Origin: JAVJUS01 sp040220455
GTDB taxonomy: Bacteria; Pseudomonadota; Alphaproteobacteria; DSM-16000; Inquilinaceae
Assembly (NCBI GenBank): GCA_040220455.1
Contig: JAVJUS010000058.1
Span: 1-59,833 of the forward strand
DNA length: 59,833 nt
Direction: 5' to 3'
In this document: one piece after another, positions 1-7,619 of the stretch
Layout of the letters: the number at the start of each line of letters is the position of its first letter
Position numbering within the stretch: the stretch's first letter is position 1
Program-made: the position numbers and the translations under genes
Notes under the pieces: model-generated
What the model was told of the DNA's origin: nothing
The model's database searches: none
What the model saw: only the letters and a program-made list of their open reading frames with translations

Positions 1-187
1 GCCGCGCGGCCTCGGGCCGGGCCGGCGTCGGGCGGTCACCGCCGGCGGCGGCCGAGCGCGGGGCGGCCTGCGGCGGTGCCGGCGCGGCATGGTGGGCATT
101 GTCCACACGGCTCGCGGTCGGCATCGCGTGGCCCTTGGCGACGAGCAGCGACGCGCCGGGCGATCCGGCGGCCTGGTGGGTCGACAT
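1..187 (-). CDS. Possible hypothetical protein downstream of ParA (partial, runs off the left edge)
   Basis: An open frame starts at an ATG at 187, 8 nt downstream of a GGGGGAG ribosome-binding site (196-202), and stays open for 62 codons to the window edge. It begins 36 nt after the stop of the ParA-type gene on the same strand, which suggests an operon. The visible product is rich in Ala and Pro and contains the short stretch SLLVAKGHAMP. I do not recognise a domain. Short basic/Ala-Pro proteins do accompany orphan ParA ATPases in alphaproteobacteria, but that is only a loose parallel. GC-rich DNA easily stays open by chance, so the call rests mainly on the ribosome-binding site and the position. 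Confidence 0.35.
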   Translation of the reverse strand, partial: MSTHQAAGSPGASLLVAKGHAMPTASRVDNAHHAAPAPPQAAPRSAAAGGDRPTPARPEAAR

Positions 188-222
188 CGGCGAGGCTCCC
201 CCGGTCGTCACGGTCGCACGGC

Positions 223-915
223 TCAAAGCGAGCCGGCGGCGAGCGCCTGCTTGGGCCGGCGGTCGACCCGATCGGTCGGCAGCACGGTCTCGTGGCTGTC
301 GGACAGGCGGTTGTCCACATACGCCCAGAGCCGCGCCACCTCGTCGGCCGACCGGCCGGTGCTCGGCAGCTCCATGACCGTGCGGCCGTCGATCATGGCG
401 GCGGCGAAGTCGGTGCGGTGATGGACGATCGACGGCGCCAGCGTGCCGTGCTGGCTGAGCGCGATGACCGCCTCCGACGTGATCCGGGCGCGCGGCGTGG
501 CGCCGTTGATGACGAAGACCAGCGGCTTGTCGAGCCCGGCGACCAGCTCCACCGTCGCGCCGGCGGCTCGCAGGTCGTGCGGCGACGGCCGGGCCGGCAC
601 GACCACCATGTCGGAGACCGAGACGACGGCGCGGATCGTCTCCGTGATCGCCGGCGGCGTGTCGATGATCAGCAGGTTGATGCCGTAGGCGCGCATGCGC
701 TCCACATCGGCGGCCAGGTCCTCGACCGAGGTGCGCGCGAAGGCCGGGGTCTCGGCCTCGCGCACGTTCCACCACTGGGCCAGGCTGCCCTGCGGGTCGG
801 TATCGACCAGGGCGACCGGGCCGGCGCCCGTGAGCTCCGCCTGGACGGCGAGATGGCCGGCCAGCGTCGTCTTGCCCGAGCCGCCCTTCTGCGAGGTGAT
901 CGCCAGAACGCGCAT
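223..915 (-). CDS. ParA/MinD-type ATPase (orphan ParA)
   Basis: A deviant-Walker P-loop ATPase of 230 residues. The N-terminal motif KGGSGKTT (residues 10-17), followed by LVDTDPQGS and LLIIDTPP, gives the complete ParA set of Walker A, A' and B sites. Such proteins form ATP-dependent dimers on DNA or membrane and position cargo such as chromosomes, chemoreceptors or carboxysomes. ATG 915 is chosen because it places the P-loop at the very N-terminus as usual and has an AGGA sequence about 8 nt upstream; an in-frame start at 978 would add an unsupported leader. No parB gene or parS site is visible, so the cargo is unknown. An AT-rich stretch at 1015-1075 probably holds its promoter. Confidence 0.88.
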   Translation of the reverse strand: MRVLAITSQKGGSGKTTLAGHLAVQAELTGAGPVALVDTDPQGSLAQWWNVREAETPAFARTSVEDLAADVERMRAYGINLLIIDTPPAITETIRAVVSVSDMVVVPARPSPHDLRAAGATVELVAGLDKPLVFVINGATPRARITSEAVIALSQHGTLAPSIVHHRTDFAAAMIDGRTVMELPSTGRSADEVARLWAYVDNRLSDSHETVLPTDRVDRRPKQALAAGSL

Positions 916-1121
916 GGCTTGATCCTGTCCTTCTGCCCCGGGCCGCTTCCCGGACGATGGAAAACGGCCTCCGCACACGCGGACAAGACTCGCCGCCGGA
1001 CCTTACCGGCCCGTTAAAACAGGCAGAACTATTGCAAGCATTTTAAATATCGCTGGAGATTACGCCATTAGAAATCAGGACGAAGACACTCGACTATTTT
1101 CGAAGACAGGTTCACGAGACA

Positions 1122-1940
1122 TTACAACGAATTTCGTTCGATTTCCCTTTCGCCCTGGCCGTCGGCGTCCTGCGCTCCAGCCTCGGCGCGCCGGTCGGCC
1201 TGCAGGGCGTCGCTGATCGCGGCGGCGAGGATGCCCGCCGGCAGGGCGATGACGCCGATGCCGAGCAGGGCGACCACGCTGGCGATGGCGCGCCCGAGCG
1301 CCGTCACCGGATAGATGTCGCCGTAGCCGACCGTGGTCAGCGTCGCGACCGACCACCACATGGCGCGCGGCACGCTGCCGAAGGCGGCCGGCTGCGCCTT
1401 GCCCTCGACCAGATAGAGCAGGATCGCCGAGACGACGAGGGCGGCGAGCGCCGCGCCCAGGGCGATGACGAGTTCCGCCCGGCGCTCGGCGATCGCCCGG
1501 CCGAGCAGGCGCCCAGCCTCGGTGAAGCGCCCGATCCGGGTCAGCGAGACGACCCGCGCCAGCCGCACCAGGCGCAGCAGGAAGGCGTCCGTGCCGGCCA
1601 GCGCCGCGCCGAACAGCACCAGGACCGCCAGGTCAGCCAGGCTCGCCGGGCGCGCGAGGAAGCGCAGCCGCCCGCGCAATCCGGCATAGCGCGGGATCTC
1701 CCCGGCCGCCCACAGGCGCAGGGCGAACTCCACGCCGAACAGGGCGAACAGGGCCAGGTCGAGCGGACCCAGCACCGGTGCGACCAGGGGATGACCGGTG
1801 AAGGCCGGCTCGGTCTCCAGGATCGCCAGAACGGAGGCGAAGACGATCATCCCGATCACGCCGATCAGGACGGGGGAAAGGCTGCCGTTCGCCCGCGGCC
1901 ACAAGGCGTCGTGGACGGCTCGTCTTGTCGGTCCTGTCAC
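1122..1940 (-). CDS. Voltage-gated-type potassium channel protein
   Basis: A 272-residue inner-membrane ion channel. The selectivity filter TTVGYGD lies at residues 202-208 between two hydrophobic segments (about 157-178 and 212-236). Upstream are three or four hydrophobic helices and an arginine-patterned helix, LLRLVRLARVVSLTRIGR (121-138), like the S4 voltage sensor. This is the 6-TM single-subunit plan that assembles as a tetramer. The start is a GTG at 1940 with only a weak ribosome-binding site, so the true start is uncertain by a few codons. The C-terminus is short and lacks an RCK/TrkA domain. The gene stands alone, about 88 nt after the stop of the methyltransferase gene on the same strand. 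Confidence 0.9.
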   Translation of the reverse strand: MTGPTRRAVHDALWPRANGSLSPVLIGVIGMIVFASVLAILETEPAFTGHPLVAPVLGPLDLALFALFGVEFALRLWAAGEIPRYAGLRGRLRFLARPASLADLAVLVLFGAALAGTDAFLLRLVRLARVVSLTRIGRFTEAGRLLGRAIAERRAELVIALGAALAALVVSAILLYLVEGKAQPAAFGSVPRAMWWSVATLTTVGYGDIYPVTALGRAIASVVALLGIGVIALPAGILAAAISDALQADRRAEAGAQDADGQGEREIERNSL

Positions 1941-1960
1941 TCTGCGGTGCCCGCTGAATT

Positions 1961-1981
1961 CCGAAGTCTTCGGAACTTCGG
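1961..1981. terminator. Hairpin between the methyltransferase gene and the channel gene
   Basis: The arms CCGAAGT (1961-1967) and ACTTCGG (1975-1981) form a perfect 7-bp stem 47 nt after the methyltransferase stop. No T-tract follows on either strand, so it could be a processing or pausing hairpin rather than an intrinsic terminator. Confidence 0.35.
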
Positions 1982-2027
1982 GTAGCAGACCGGGCGGCGC
2001 ACGGCAATCCTTCGCGGAATCCGGGAC

Positions 2028-3335
2028 TCAGCGGGCGACGAGATGGAGATGGCCGGCGCCGTTCAACGCCCGGAAGACGCCCGGCCACAGCCGGTCGAAG
2101 GACGGCCGCGACAGCCCCGGCCGGTCGCGGGCCAGCCGGTCGCGCATGGCGCCCAGCGGCGTCGCCCCGTCGATCGCCGCCAGGATCGGCGCGGCCTCGG
2201 CCGGCAGGTCCAGGCGCTCGCGCACGCCGTCGAGCGCGAAGGCGACGGCCCGGCCGGCCGCGACGGTCCGCGCGACGGCGGCCGGATCCAGGTCGCGCAG
2301 CACGGGGACGAGGCTCCGGTCGGCCGGATCGGCGACGCGTCCGGCGGCCTCGTCCCGGCGCACGGCGTAGAAGGCGTGGGTGGTGATGGCGCCGGAGAGC
2401 TGCTCGGCCAGCGCCGCGCGCTCGATCCAGGGCAAATCCGCCGCCCGGGCGGCGAGGGCGGGGTCGGTCAGGAAGCGGTCGGGATCGTAGCGCCGGGGCG
2501 GCATGAAGGCCGTCGGCACGAGATCCGCGCTCGCCAGTAGGGCTGCGACCTCCGGCACCGTGTAGGCCCGGTCGCGGCTGTGCAGCAGCAGGTCGTAGAG
2601 CCCGGCGTCGGAGCGCTGGTGGTCGCCCAGATGCGGGTTGCGCCGGAAGCGGTTGGTCTCGGGCAGCAGGTCGAGCACCCGGCGCGCGGTCGCCACCTTC
2701 GCGCCAGGGTCGCTCTCCCCACCCGTCAGCGTCGCCAGCGCCGCCTGCAGCTCGTAGACGCCGCTGCGCCCGTAGCGGCCATAGACCATCAGGCCCAGCC
2801 CGCCGCCCGGCGCCAGCCGCGCGACCAGGGCGGCGAGCCCGGCCTCCGGGCTGTCCAGGTGATGGAGCACGCCGCAGCAGTCGATGTAGTCGAACGGACC
2901 CGGCGCCAGGGTGTCGAGATCGAACAGCGAGCCGGTATGGAAGGTCACGCCCGTGAGCCCGCGGGCCGCGATCCGCGCCTCGGCGATCGCGCGGGCGGCG
3001 CGCGACAGGTCGACATGGTCGATCGCCGCCGCGATCCCGGCATCGGCGAGTTGCTGCGCCATCATGACCAGCCCGTCGCCGGTGCCGCCGCCGGCGACCA
3101 GGATCCGCAGCGGCCGGCCCGGATCGCCCCCCGGGTCGCCCCCCGGGTCGCCCGTCGCCGGACCGCCGGCGGGCAGCCGGCCGGCGAACAGCCAGTGGGC
3201 CATCTCGTCGCGCCGGCCCGGCGACCCGGTGACCAGGCGCCGGGCCTCGTCGGCCGGGTCGCGCGCCGGGTAGGGATAGGCATCGTACTGCGCGCGCAGG
3301 CGATCCTCGCCGCCGTTCATGACGCCGTCGCTCAT
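2028..3335 (-). CDS. Class I SAM-dependent methyltransferase
   Basis: A 435-residue protein whose first half is a Rossmann methyltransferase. ILVAGGGTGDG is motif I, DHVDLS follows, and DYIDCCGVLHHL is the post-II region, a layout common in ubiquinone/tRNA-type and small-molecule methyltransferases. The N-terminus (RLRAQYDAYPYPARDP) resembles a family of stand-alone methyltransferases with a winged-helix-like C-terminal half. The substrate cannot be read from the sequence. ATG 3335 overlaps the asparaginase stop as ATGA, so translation is coupled. A 12-nt repeat at about 3118-3160 encodes a GDPG run between the N-terminus and motif I, probably a flexible linker. Confidence 0.8.
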   Translation of the reverse strand: MSDGVMNGGEDRLRAQYDAYPYPARDPADEARRLVTGSPGRRDEMAHWLFAGRLPAGGPATGDPGGDPGGDPGRPLRILVAGGGTGDGLVMMAQQLADAGIAAAIDHVDLSRAARAIAEARIAARGLTGVTFHTGSLFDLDTLAPGPFDYIDCCGVLHHLDSPEAGLAALVARLAPGGGLGLMVYGRYGRSGVYELQAALATLTGGESDPGAKVATARRVLDLLPETNRFRRNPHLGDHQRSDAGLYDLLLHSRDRAYTVPEVAALLASADLVPTAFMPPRRYDPDRFLTDPALAARAADLPWIERAALAEQLSGAITTHAFYAVRRDEAAGRVADPADRSLVPVLRDLDPAAVARTVAAGRAVAFALDGVRERLDLPAEAAPILAAIDGATPLGAMRDRLARDRPGLSRPSFDRLWPGVFRALNGAGHLHLVAR

Positions 3336-4396
3336 GGCGCGTCCTGCGGCCGGGACAGGGCCTCGGCGGGCACCAGCGCGCCGGCCTCGAGCCCGTTGCG
3401 CGTGCGCACGGACGGCCGGCGGAACGCCGTCAGCGCGGACAGCGCGGCCGTGTCGAGCAGGCCCAGCCCCTCCAGGAGGGCGACCAGCGCGACCTCCGCC
3501 GCCCGGCCGGCGCCGTCCTCGATCTTGAGCGCGATGCCGAGGCCGGCCTCGGGCACCGCGGCGGCGTGCACGCCCTCGGCCCCGCCCTTGGTCAGGATCC
3601 TGCCGCCGGTGGCGGCCATGGCCACGGTGTCGATCCGCCCGTCGCCGGCGACGAAGAAGGGCTCCGCCCCCCAGGCATGGCGCACCCGCTCCACCGCCGC
3701 GGCGCGCGGTTCCGGCAGCTCGATCGGATCGGCGAAGCGCGCCATGGCGACGGCAAGGCCGCCCAGCGGCACGGCGTAGGTCGGGATGGCGCAGCCGTCG
3801 CGGCCCCAGGCGGCGTCGCCCAGGTCCTGGACGGTGAGCTGCTCCAGCACGCCCAGGCAGCGCTGCTGGACCGGATGGGTCCGCTCGGCATAGCCCGCCA
3901 CGGGCTCGCCCAGATGGACCGCGGTGGCGAGCATGCCGGCATGCTTGCCGGAGCAGTTGTCGTGCAGCGGCCCCGGCGCCCGGCCCGCGCGGATCAGCGC
4001 CTCGGCCGAGGGGCCGTGGAACGGCGAATGGCCGCCGCAGGCGAGATGGCCCGGCTCGAGGCCCAGGCGCGCCAGGATCGCCGCCACCCGCTCGACATGC
4101 GCCGGCTGGCCGGCATGGGAGCCGCAGGCCAGCGCGATATCCGCGTCGTCGAAGCCGAAGGCGTCGGCCGCGCCGCTCTCCACCAGCGGCAGGGCCAGGA
4201 TCGGCTTGACCGCCGAGCGCGGGAAGCAGGGTGCGTCGACATCGCCCCAGCGCGCGATCACCCGGCCGGCCCGGTCGGCGACGACGGCCCGGCCGCGATG
4301 CCGGCTCTCCACCGCGCCGCCGCGCAGGCGCTCGACCAGGACCGGGGCGGCGGGGTCGGGCGCCGAAACGGCGCTGTCGGGGCTGTCGAGGGGCAT
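3332..4396 (-). CDS. Asparaginase of the Rhizobium etli AnsA (ReAV, asparaginase II) family
   Basis: A 354-residue enzyme predicted to hydrolyse L-asparagine to aspartate and ammonia. The catalytic and metal residues described for the R. etli enzyme are all recognisable at a nearly constant offset: the Ser-Lys pair S61/K64 (RSAVK), S93 (CGSHAG), the zinc ligands C148/K151 (DNCSGK) and C202 with D200 (GRDGC), and a lysine at 270 (LTKGG). ATG 4396 is chosen because the frame upstream is Arg-rich and unlike the family. It is the first gene of a two-gene operon and its last bases overlap the methyltransferase start. Nothing visible explains why the methyltransferase is coupled to it. Confidence 0.88.
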   Translation of the reverse strand: MPLDSPDSAVSAPDPAAPVLVERLRGGAVESRHRGRAVVADRAGRVIARWGDVDAPCFPRSAVKPILALPLVESGAADAFGFDDADIALACGSHAGQPAHVERVAAILARLGLEPGHLACGGHSPFHGPSAEALIRAGRAPGPLHDNCSGKHAGMLATAVHLGEPVAGYAERTHPVQQRCLGVLEQLTVQDLGDAAWGRDGCAIPTYAVPLGGLAVAMARFADPIELPEPRAAAVERVRHAWGAEPFFVAGDGRIDTVAMAATGGRILTKGGAEGVHAAAVPEAGLGIALKIEDGAGRAAEVALVALLEGLGLLDTAALSALTAFRRPSVRTRNGLEAGALVPAEALSRPQDAP

Positions 4397-4554
4397 GGCG
4401 CGCGGCGTCGGGTCCGGTCGGTCGGCGGAGGGGAAGGCGGGAACAGCGCGCAACCTTGCCCGGCGCCCCGCGCCCGTGCAAGCATCCGCGACCCCGGGCG
4501 GCGGGCGTGTCCCGTCGGCCCGGTTCCGCCGCTCCGATCCCGTCGCCACCCACC

Positions 4555-5157
4555 ATGTCGATGACTGCTTCGGACCCCCTGCGCGGCTATTTCGCCATCG
4601 GCGCGGAGGACGTCTCCAAGCCTGCGAATGCCGGCGCGCTGATGCGCACGGCGCATGCCTTCGGCGCGTCCTGGGTGTTCACGCTGGGCGACGCGGTGGG
4701 CGCGCGCGAGCTGTCGGCCGCCGATACCTCCGACATCGCCGGCAGCGTGCCAGTCCATCACTTCGATACCGTGGCCGACATGCCGCTGCCCAGGGGCTGC
4801 CGGCTGGTCGGGGTGGAGCTGATGGACGACGCCATCGACCTGCCGAGCTTCCGCCACCCGCGCTGCGCCGCCTATGTCGTCGGCGCCGAGCGCGGCGGGC
4901 TGTCGCCCGCGCTGGTCGAGGCGTGCGATTTCGTCGTGAAGATCCCGACCCGCTTCTCGCTCAACCTCGCGCTGGCAGCCGGGCTGGTGTGCTACGACCG
5001 GGTGATGACGCTGGGCCGTTTCGATCCCCGCCCGGTGGCGGCCGGCGGGCCGGTGGAGCGCCGGCCCGACCATGTCCACGGCAATCCGGTGATCCGCGCG
5101 CGGGAGCGGAATCAGGCATCCGGCCCTGGCGGGACCGAGGGCGGCGACAAGGCTTGA
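4555..5157 (+). CDS. TrmH/SpoU-family RNA 2'-O-methyltransferase
   Basis: A 200-residue SPOUT methyltransferase. The three family motifs are present: motif 1 around KPANAGALMRTAHAFGA, motif 2 in VVGAERGGLS, and motif 3 in IPTRFSLNLALAAGL, which together form the SAM-binding trefoil knot. The protein acts in the cytoplasm on tRNA or rRNA, but the modified nucleotide is not predictable from sequence. A second ATG at 4561 is an equally possible start. The gene is divergent from the asparaginase operon and convergent with chrR, whose stop is only 28 nt away. The C-terminal 40 residues are polar and probably disordered. Confidence 0.87.
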   Translation: MSMTASDPLRGYFAIGAEDVSKPANAGALMRTAHAFGASWVFTLGDAVGARELSAADTSDIAGSVPVHHFDTVADMPLPRGCRLVGVELMDDAIDLPSFRHPRCAAYVVGAERGGLSPALVEACDFVVKIPTRFSLNLALAAGLVCYDRVMTLGRFDPRPVAAGGPVERRPDHVHGNPVIRARERNQASGPGGTEGGDKA

Positions 5158-5185
5158 GGCCGGCGCGTCGGCACCGGCCGGGCCC

Positions 5186-5980
5186 TCACCAGCGCACGAA
5201 CGGGTTCAGCAGCCGGCCGATCGGACCGGTCAGGCGCAGCGGCGCGTCGGTCACCGTCAGGCAGTAGCAGTCCTCGCCCGGATCGGCGACCGGCCGGTGA
5301 TCGACGGCGGCATCGGTCACGGCGACGTCGCCGCGCAGGAAGTGCCCGCGCTCGTCGCTGAAGCCGCCCTCCAGCACCAGGGTCATCTCGGTGCCTGAAT
5401 GGGTGTGGCGCGGCATGGCGGTACCGCCGCGAATGCGCAGCAGCTTGACCGTCGCCACGCCGTCGATGGCGATCGGCAGCTCGTCGAGCCCGCGCATCAC
5501 CGGCCGCCAGGGCTGGCTTTCCAGGTCGCCGCCGATATAGCCGCGCAGCGGCGCCGGCACCCGGTCGATCGCGTGGCGGCCGGGCGCGGCGGGCTTGGCC
5601 GCGGGCACGCAGGGCGTCGGCACCTCGGCGATCGCGTCGACCGCCTTGGCGGCCAGATCCCGGGCGCCCGACTCCCGCGCAGCGTCGCCCGCGTCCGGCG
5701 CGCCCGACTCCCCCGACTCCTCGGCGTCGATCAGGGCGAAGCAGTCGGCCAGCGCGTCGCCCTCCATCGCCGCCGGCTCCATCGCGTCGAGCATGGCGCC
5801 GCCCATGTCCTCGAAGGCGGCGTATCGGGTTCGCGCCTCGGGGCTGAGAGTCAGGTGCGAGGCGACGATCAGTGACACGGCCTCCGAGCAACTGCCCGCG
5901 GCGTAGTCCAGCAGGATCGAATCGTCCAGCGAATGAGTGGGCAGCGAGTGGCTGGGCCCGATGGGGGTCTGGTCGGCCAT
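5186..5980 (-). CDS. chrR: ChrR-type cupin anti-sigma factor lacking the zinc-ligand cysteines
   Basis: A 264-residue partner of the adjacent ECF sigma factor. The N-terminal anti-sigma domain (about 16-100) matches the ChrR pattern LLDYAAGxxSEAxSLxxASHLxL, and the C-terminal cupin (about 155-264) keeps the HxHxxxE metal motif (PRHTHSGTE), the later VDHRPV histidine and DCYCL. In R. sphaeroides ChrR the anti-sigma domain binds zinc through H6, H31, C35 and C38. Here the histidine of SHL (H42) is kept but the two cysteine positions are S46 and A49 (SPEA). The start is 2 nt after the sigma stop, with AAGGA 9 nt upstream. It is co-transcribed with rpoE and should hold it inactive until singlet oxygen or organic peroxide stress. 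Confidence 0.9.
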   Translation of the reverse strand: MADQTPIGPSHSLPTHSLDDSILLDYAAGSCSEAVSLIVASHLTLSPEARTRYAAFEDMGGAMLDAMEPAAMEGDALADCFALIDAEESGESGAPDAGDAARESGARDLAAKAVDAIAEVPTPCVPAAKPAAPGRHAIDRVPAPLRGYIGGDLESQPWRPVMRGLDELPIAIDGVATVKLLRIRGGTAMPRHTHSGTEMTLVLEGGFSDERGHFLRGDVAVTDAAVDHRPVADPGEDCYCLTVTDAPLRLTGPIGRLLNPFVRW

Positions 5981-5982
5981 CG

Positions 5983-6696
5983 TCACGCGTCCTTCAGGAT
6001 CTTGCGCAGCCGGGTGACGGCGAGCCGGATGCGCGACTTCACGGTACCGAGCGGCAGGCCGCACTCCTCGGCGATGAGGCTGTGCGGCTTGTCGTCGTAA
6101 TAGGCCATCCGCAACAAGGTTCTCTGCTCCTCCGGCAGGGTCCGGATGGCCTCCCGGACCCGGTCGACGGTCTGCGCCGAGGCCACGGCGTCGTCGGCCA
6201 TCGCCGCCGGCTCCGGCATCAGCGCCGGGTCTTCCGCGTCGAGCTCCGGCCGCCGCTCCCGGCGCACCACATCGATCCGCTTGTTCCGGGCGATCGCGAA
6301 AACCCAGGTGCTGGCATTGGCCTGGGCCGGGTCGAAGGTCTCCGCCCGGCGCCAGACGGTGACCATCACTTCCTGCATGATCTCCTCCGCCGCGCCGGCG
6401 TCGCAGCCCAGACGCAGCAGATAGGACTTCACCCGTGGCGCGAAGTGCCCGAACAGGGCCGCGAAAGCCGAGCGATCGCGCGCCACGCCGACGGCGAGGA
6501 TCATGTCGTTCAGCGCGCCGGCGGTGGCTGCCGCCCCGGGAACCGGGGCCGCCGCGACACCGCCCGCCTCGCCGGAGCCGGCGGGGGTCCACATACCGGC
6601 ATGAAAGCGCATCGCCGGTTCGGGCACAACCCGCCCCGGCCCGCGACCGGTCGCCGCGACAGCGCCACTGCCGAGATCGTCGTCGACGCGTTTCAT
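5983..6696 (-). CDS. rpoE: RNA polymerase ECF sigma factor, RpoE (ECF11) type
   Basis: A 237-residue sigma factor. The region from about residue 70 matches R. sphaeroides RpoE closely: AFAALFGHFAPRVKSYLL (region 2.1), EIMQEVMVTVW, FDPAQANASTWVFAIARNKRID (region 2.4) and LPLGTVKSRIRLAVTRLRK (region 4.2). It directs polymerase to singlet-oxygen and oxidative-stress genes and is inhibited by the ChrR protein encoded immediately downstream. ATG 6696 has GGGGA next to it, but it leaves a 70-residue Gly/Ala-rich extension not usual for the family. A start near 6612 or 6594 would give a more typical length. See the overlapping promoter, which bears on this choice. Confidence 0.92.
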   Translation of the reverse strand: MKRVDDDLGSGAVAATGRGPGRVVPEPAMRFHAGMWTPAGSGEAGGVAAAPVPGAAATAGALNDMILAVGVARDRSAFAALFGHFAPRVKSYLLRLGCDAGAAEEIMQEVMVTVWRRAETFDPAQANASTWVFAIARNKRIDVVRRERRPELDAEDPALMPEPAAMADDAVASAQTVDRVREAIRTLPEEQRTLLRMAYYDDKPHSLIAEECGLPLGTVKSRIRLAVTRLRKILKDA

Positions 6697-6702
6697 TGTC
6701 CC

Positions 6703-6731
6703 CGTTACGCGGCGGTCGCCCCGCCGGATCA
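6703..6731 (-). promoter_or_regulatory. Candidate RpoE-dependent autoregulatory promoter of rpoE-chrR
   Basis: On the minus strand TGATCC (6731-6726) is separated by exactly 18 nt from TAACG (6707-6703). The consensus I know for R. sphaeroides RpoE is TGATCC-N18-TAAGA, and its own operon is a target. Transcription would begin at about 6697, at or just before ATG 6696. That implies a leaderless message or a translation start further downstream. Confidence 0.55.
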
Positions 6732-6962
6732 CCGGCCGGGACAAAAAAACGCCAAATTGGCGGCCCATAGGCGCGAACCGGTCGATCGGCTATGGTCGAA
6801 GGCGTGTCGATTCGCGCCCTCGGTGCGCGCCGCCGGCCGGATCGACGTGGCGAGCCCGAGCGATCGGGACGCCGATGCGAAGGGACGTGGATGCCGGGCT
6901 CGCGTCGCATACAGGCGCCGTGTCGGGCCCGCACCAGGATCAGGAACGGGGCACCGCCAGTG

Positions 6963-7541
6963 ATGAACCGACTGTCGAAGGCCGGCGCGCCGCGCGCCAC
7001 CCTCCTCCCGGCCACGCTCGCCGCCGCGCTCCTCGTCGCGGGCGCGGGCATCGCCGGTTTGGCGACCGCCGTCCTCGCCCCCGCGCCGGCGGCCGCCCAG
7101 GACATCGAGTACATCGAGAGCAACCAGGACTGGCACGCCTTCCAGTTCACCGAGAACGGCAACCGGGTCTGCTACATGGCGAGCCGGCCGAAGTCGGCGG
7201 AAGGCGACTACTCGGCGCGCGGCGACATCTTCGCCCTGGTCACCCACCGCCCGGCGGAGAACGAGACCTTCGTCTTCAGCGTGATCACCGGCTACACCTA
7301 CGAGCCGGGCAGCGCGGTCGAAGTCTCGATCGACAACGAGAACCGGTTCGAGCTGTTCACCGAAGACGACACCGCCTGGTCGCACCCGGAGGACCAGCGC
7401 AACCTGGTCTCGGCCATGCGCGCTGGCCTGGACATGATCATCCGCGGCACGTCGGACCGCGGCACGCTGACCACCGACACCTACAGCCTGCGCGGCTTCA
7501 CCGCCACGCTGGAGACGATCAACGAGGCCTGCGGGGTGTGA
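6963..7541 (+). CDS. Exported invasion-associated locus B (IalB) family protein
   Basis: A 192-residue periplasmic protein with a Sec signal peptide (hydrophobic core at residues 15-40, cleavage after APAAAQ). The body has the IalB layout: WHAFQF near the start, a RVCYMAS strand, a long beta-rich centre, SLRGFTATLETINEAC at the end, and one cysteine near each end that may form a disulfide. In Bartonella the family is linked to erythrocyte invasion. In free-living alphaproteobacteria its role is unknown and probably envelope-related. ATG 6963 follows AGGAACGGGG. The gene is divergent from rpoE, with a 266-nt region between them, so it could belong to the same stress response; that is inference only. 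Confidence 0.8.
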   Translation: MNRLSKAGAPRATLLPATLAAALLVAGAGIAGLATAVLAPAPAAAQDIEYIESNQDWHAFQFTENGNRVCYMASRPKSAEGDYSARGDIFALVTHRPAENETFVFSVITGYTYEPGSAVEVSIDNENRFELFTEDDTAWSHPEDQRNLVSAMRAGLDMIIRGTSDRGTLTTDTYSLRGFTATLETINEACGV

Positions 7542-7619
7542 GGCGCGGGGCGGCCGGTCGAAGCCGCCCTTCCGCCGCCGCCCTTCCGCCGGCGGCGCCG
7601 GATTGCTATATCCGCGGCC

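Noticed and set aside
3118..3160. The GGGTCGCCCC-type repeats in the methyltransferase gene as a CRISPR or mobile repeat
   Set aside because: They are three direct 12-nt repeats in frame that encode a GDPG linker, with no spacers.
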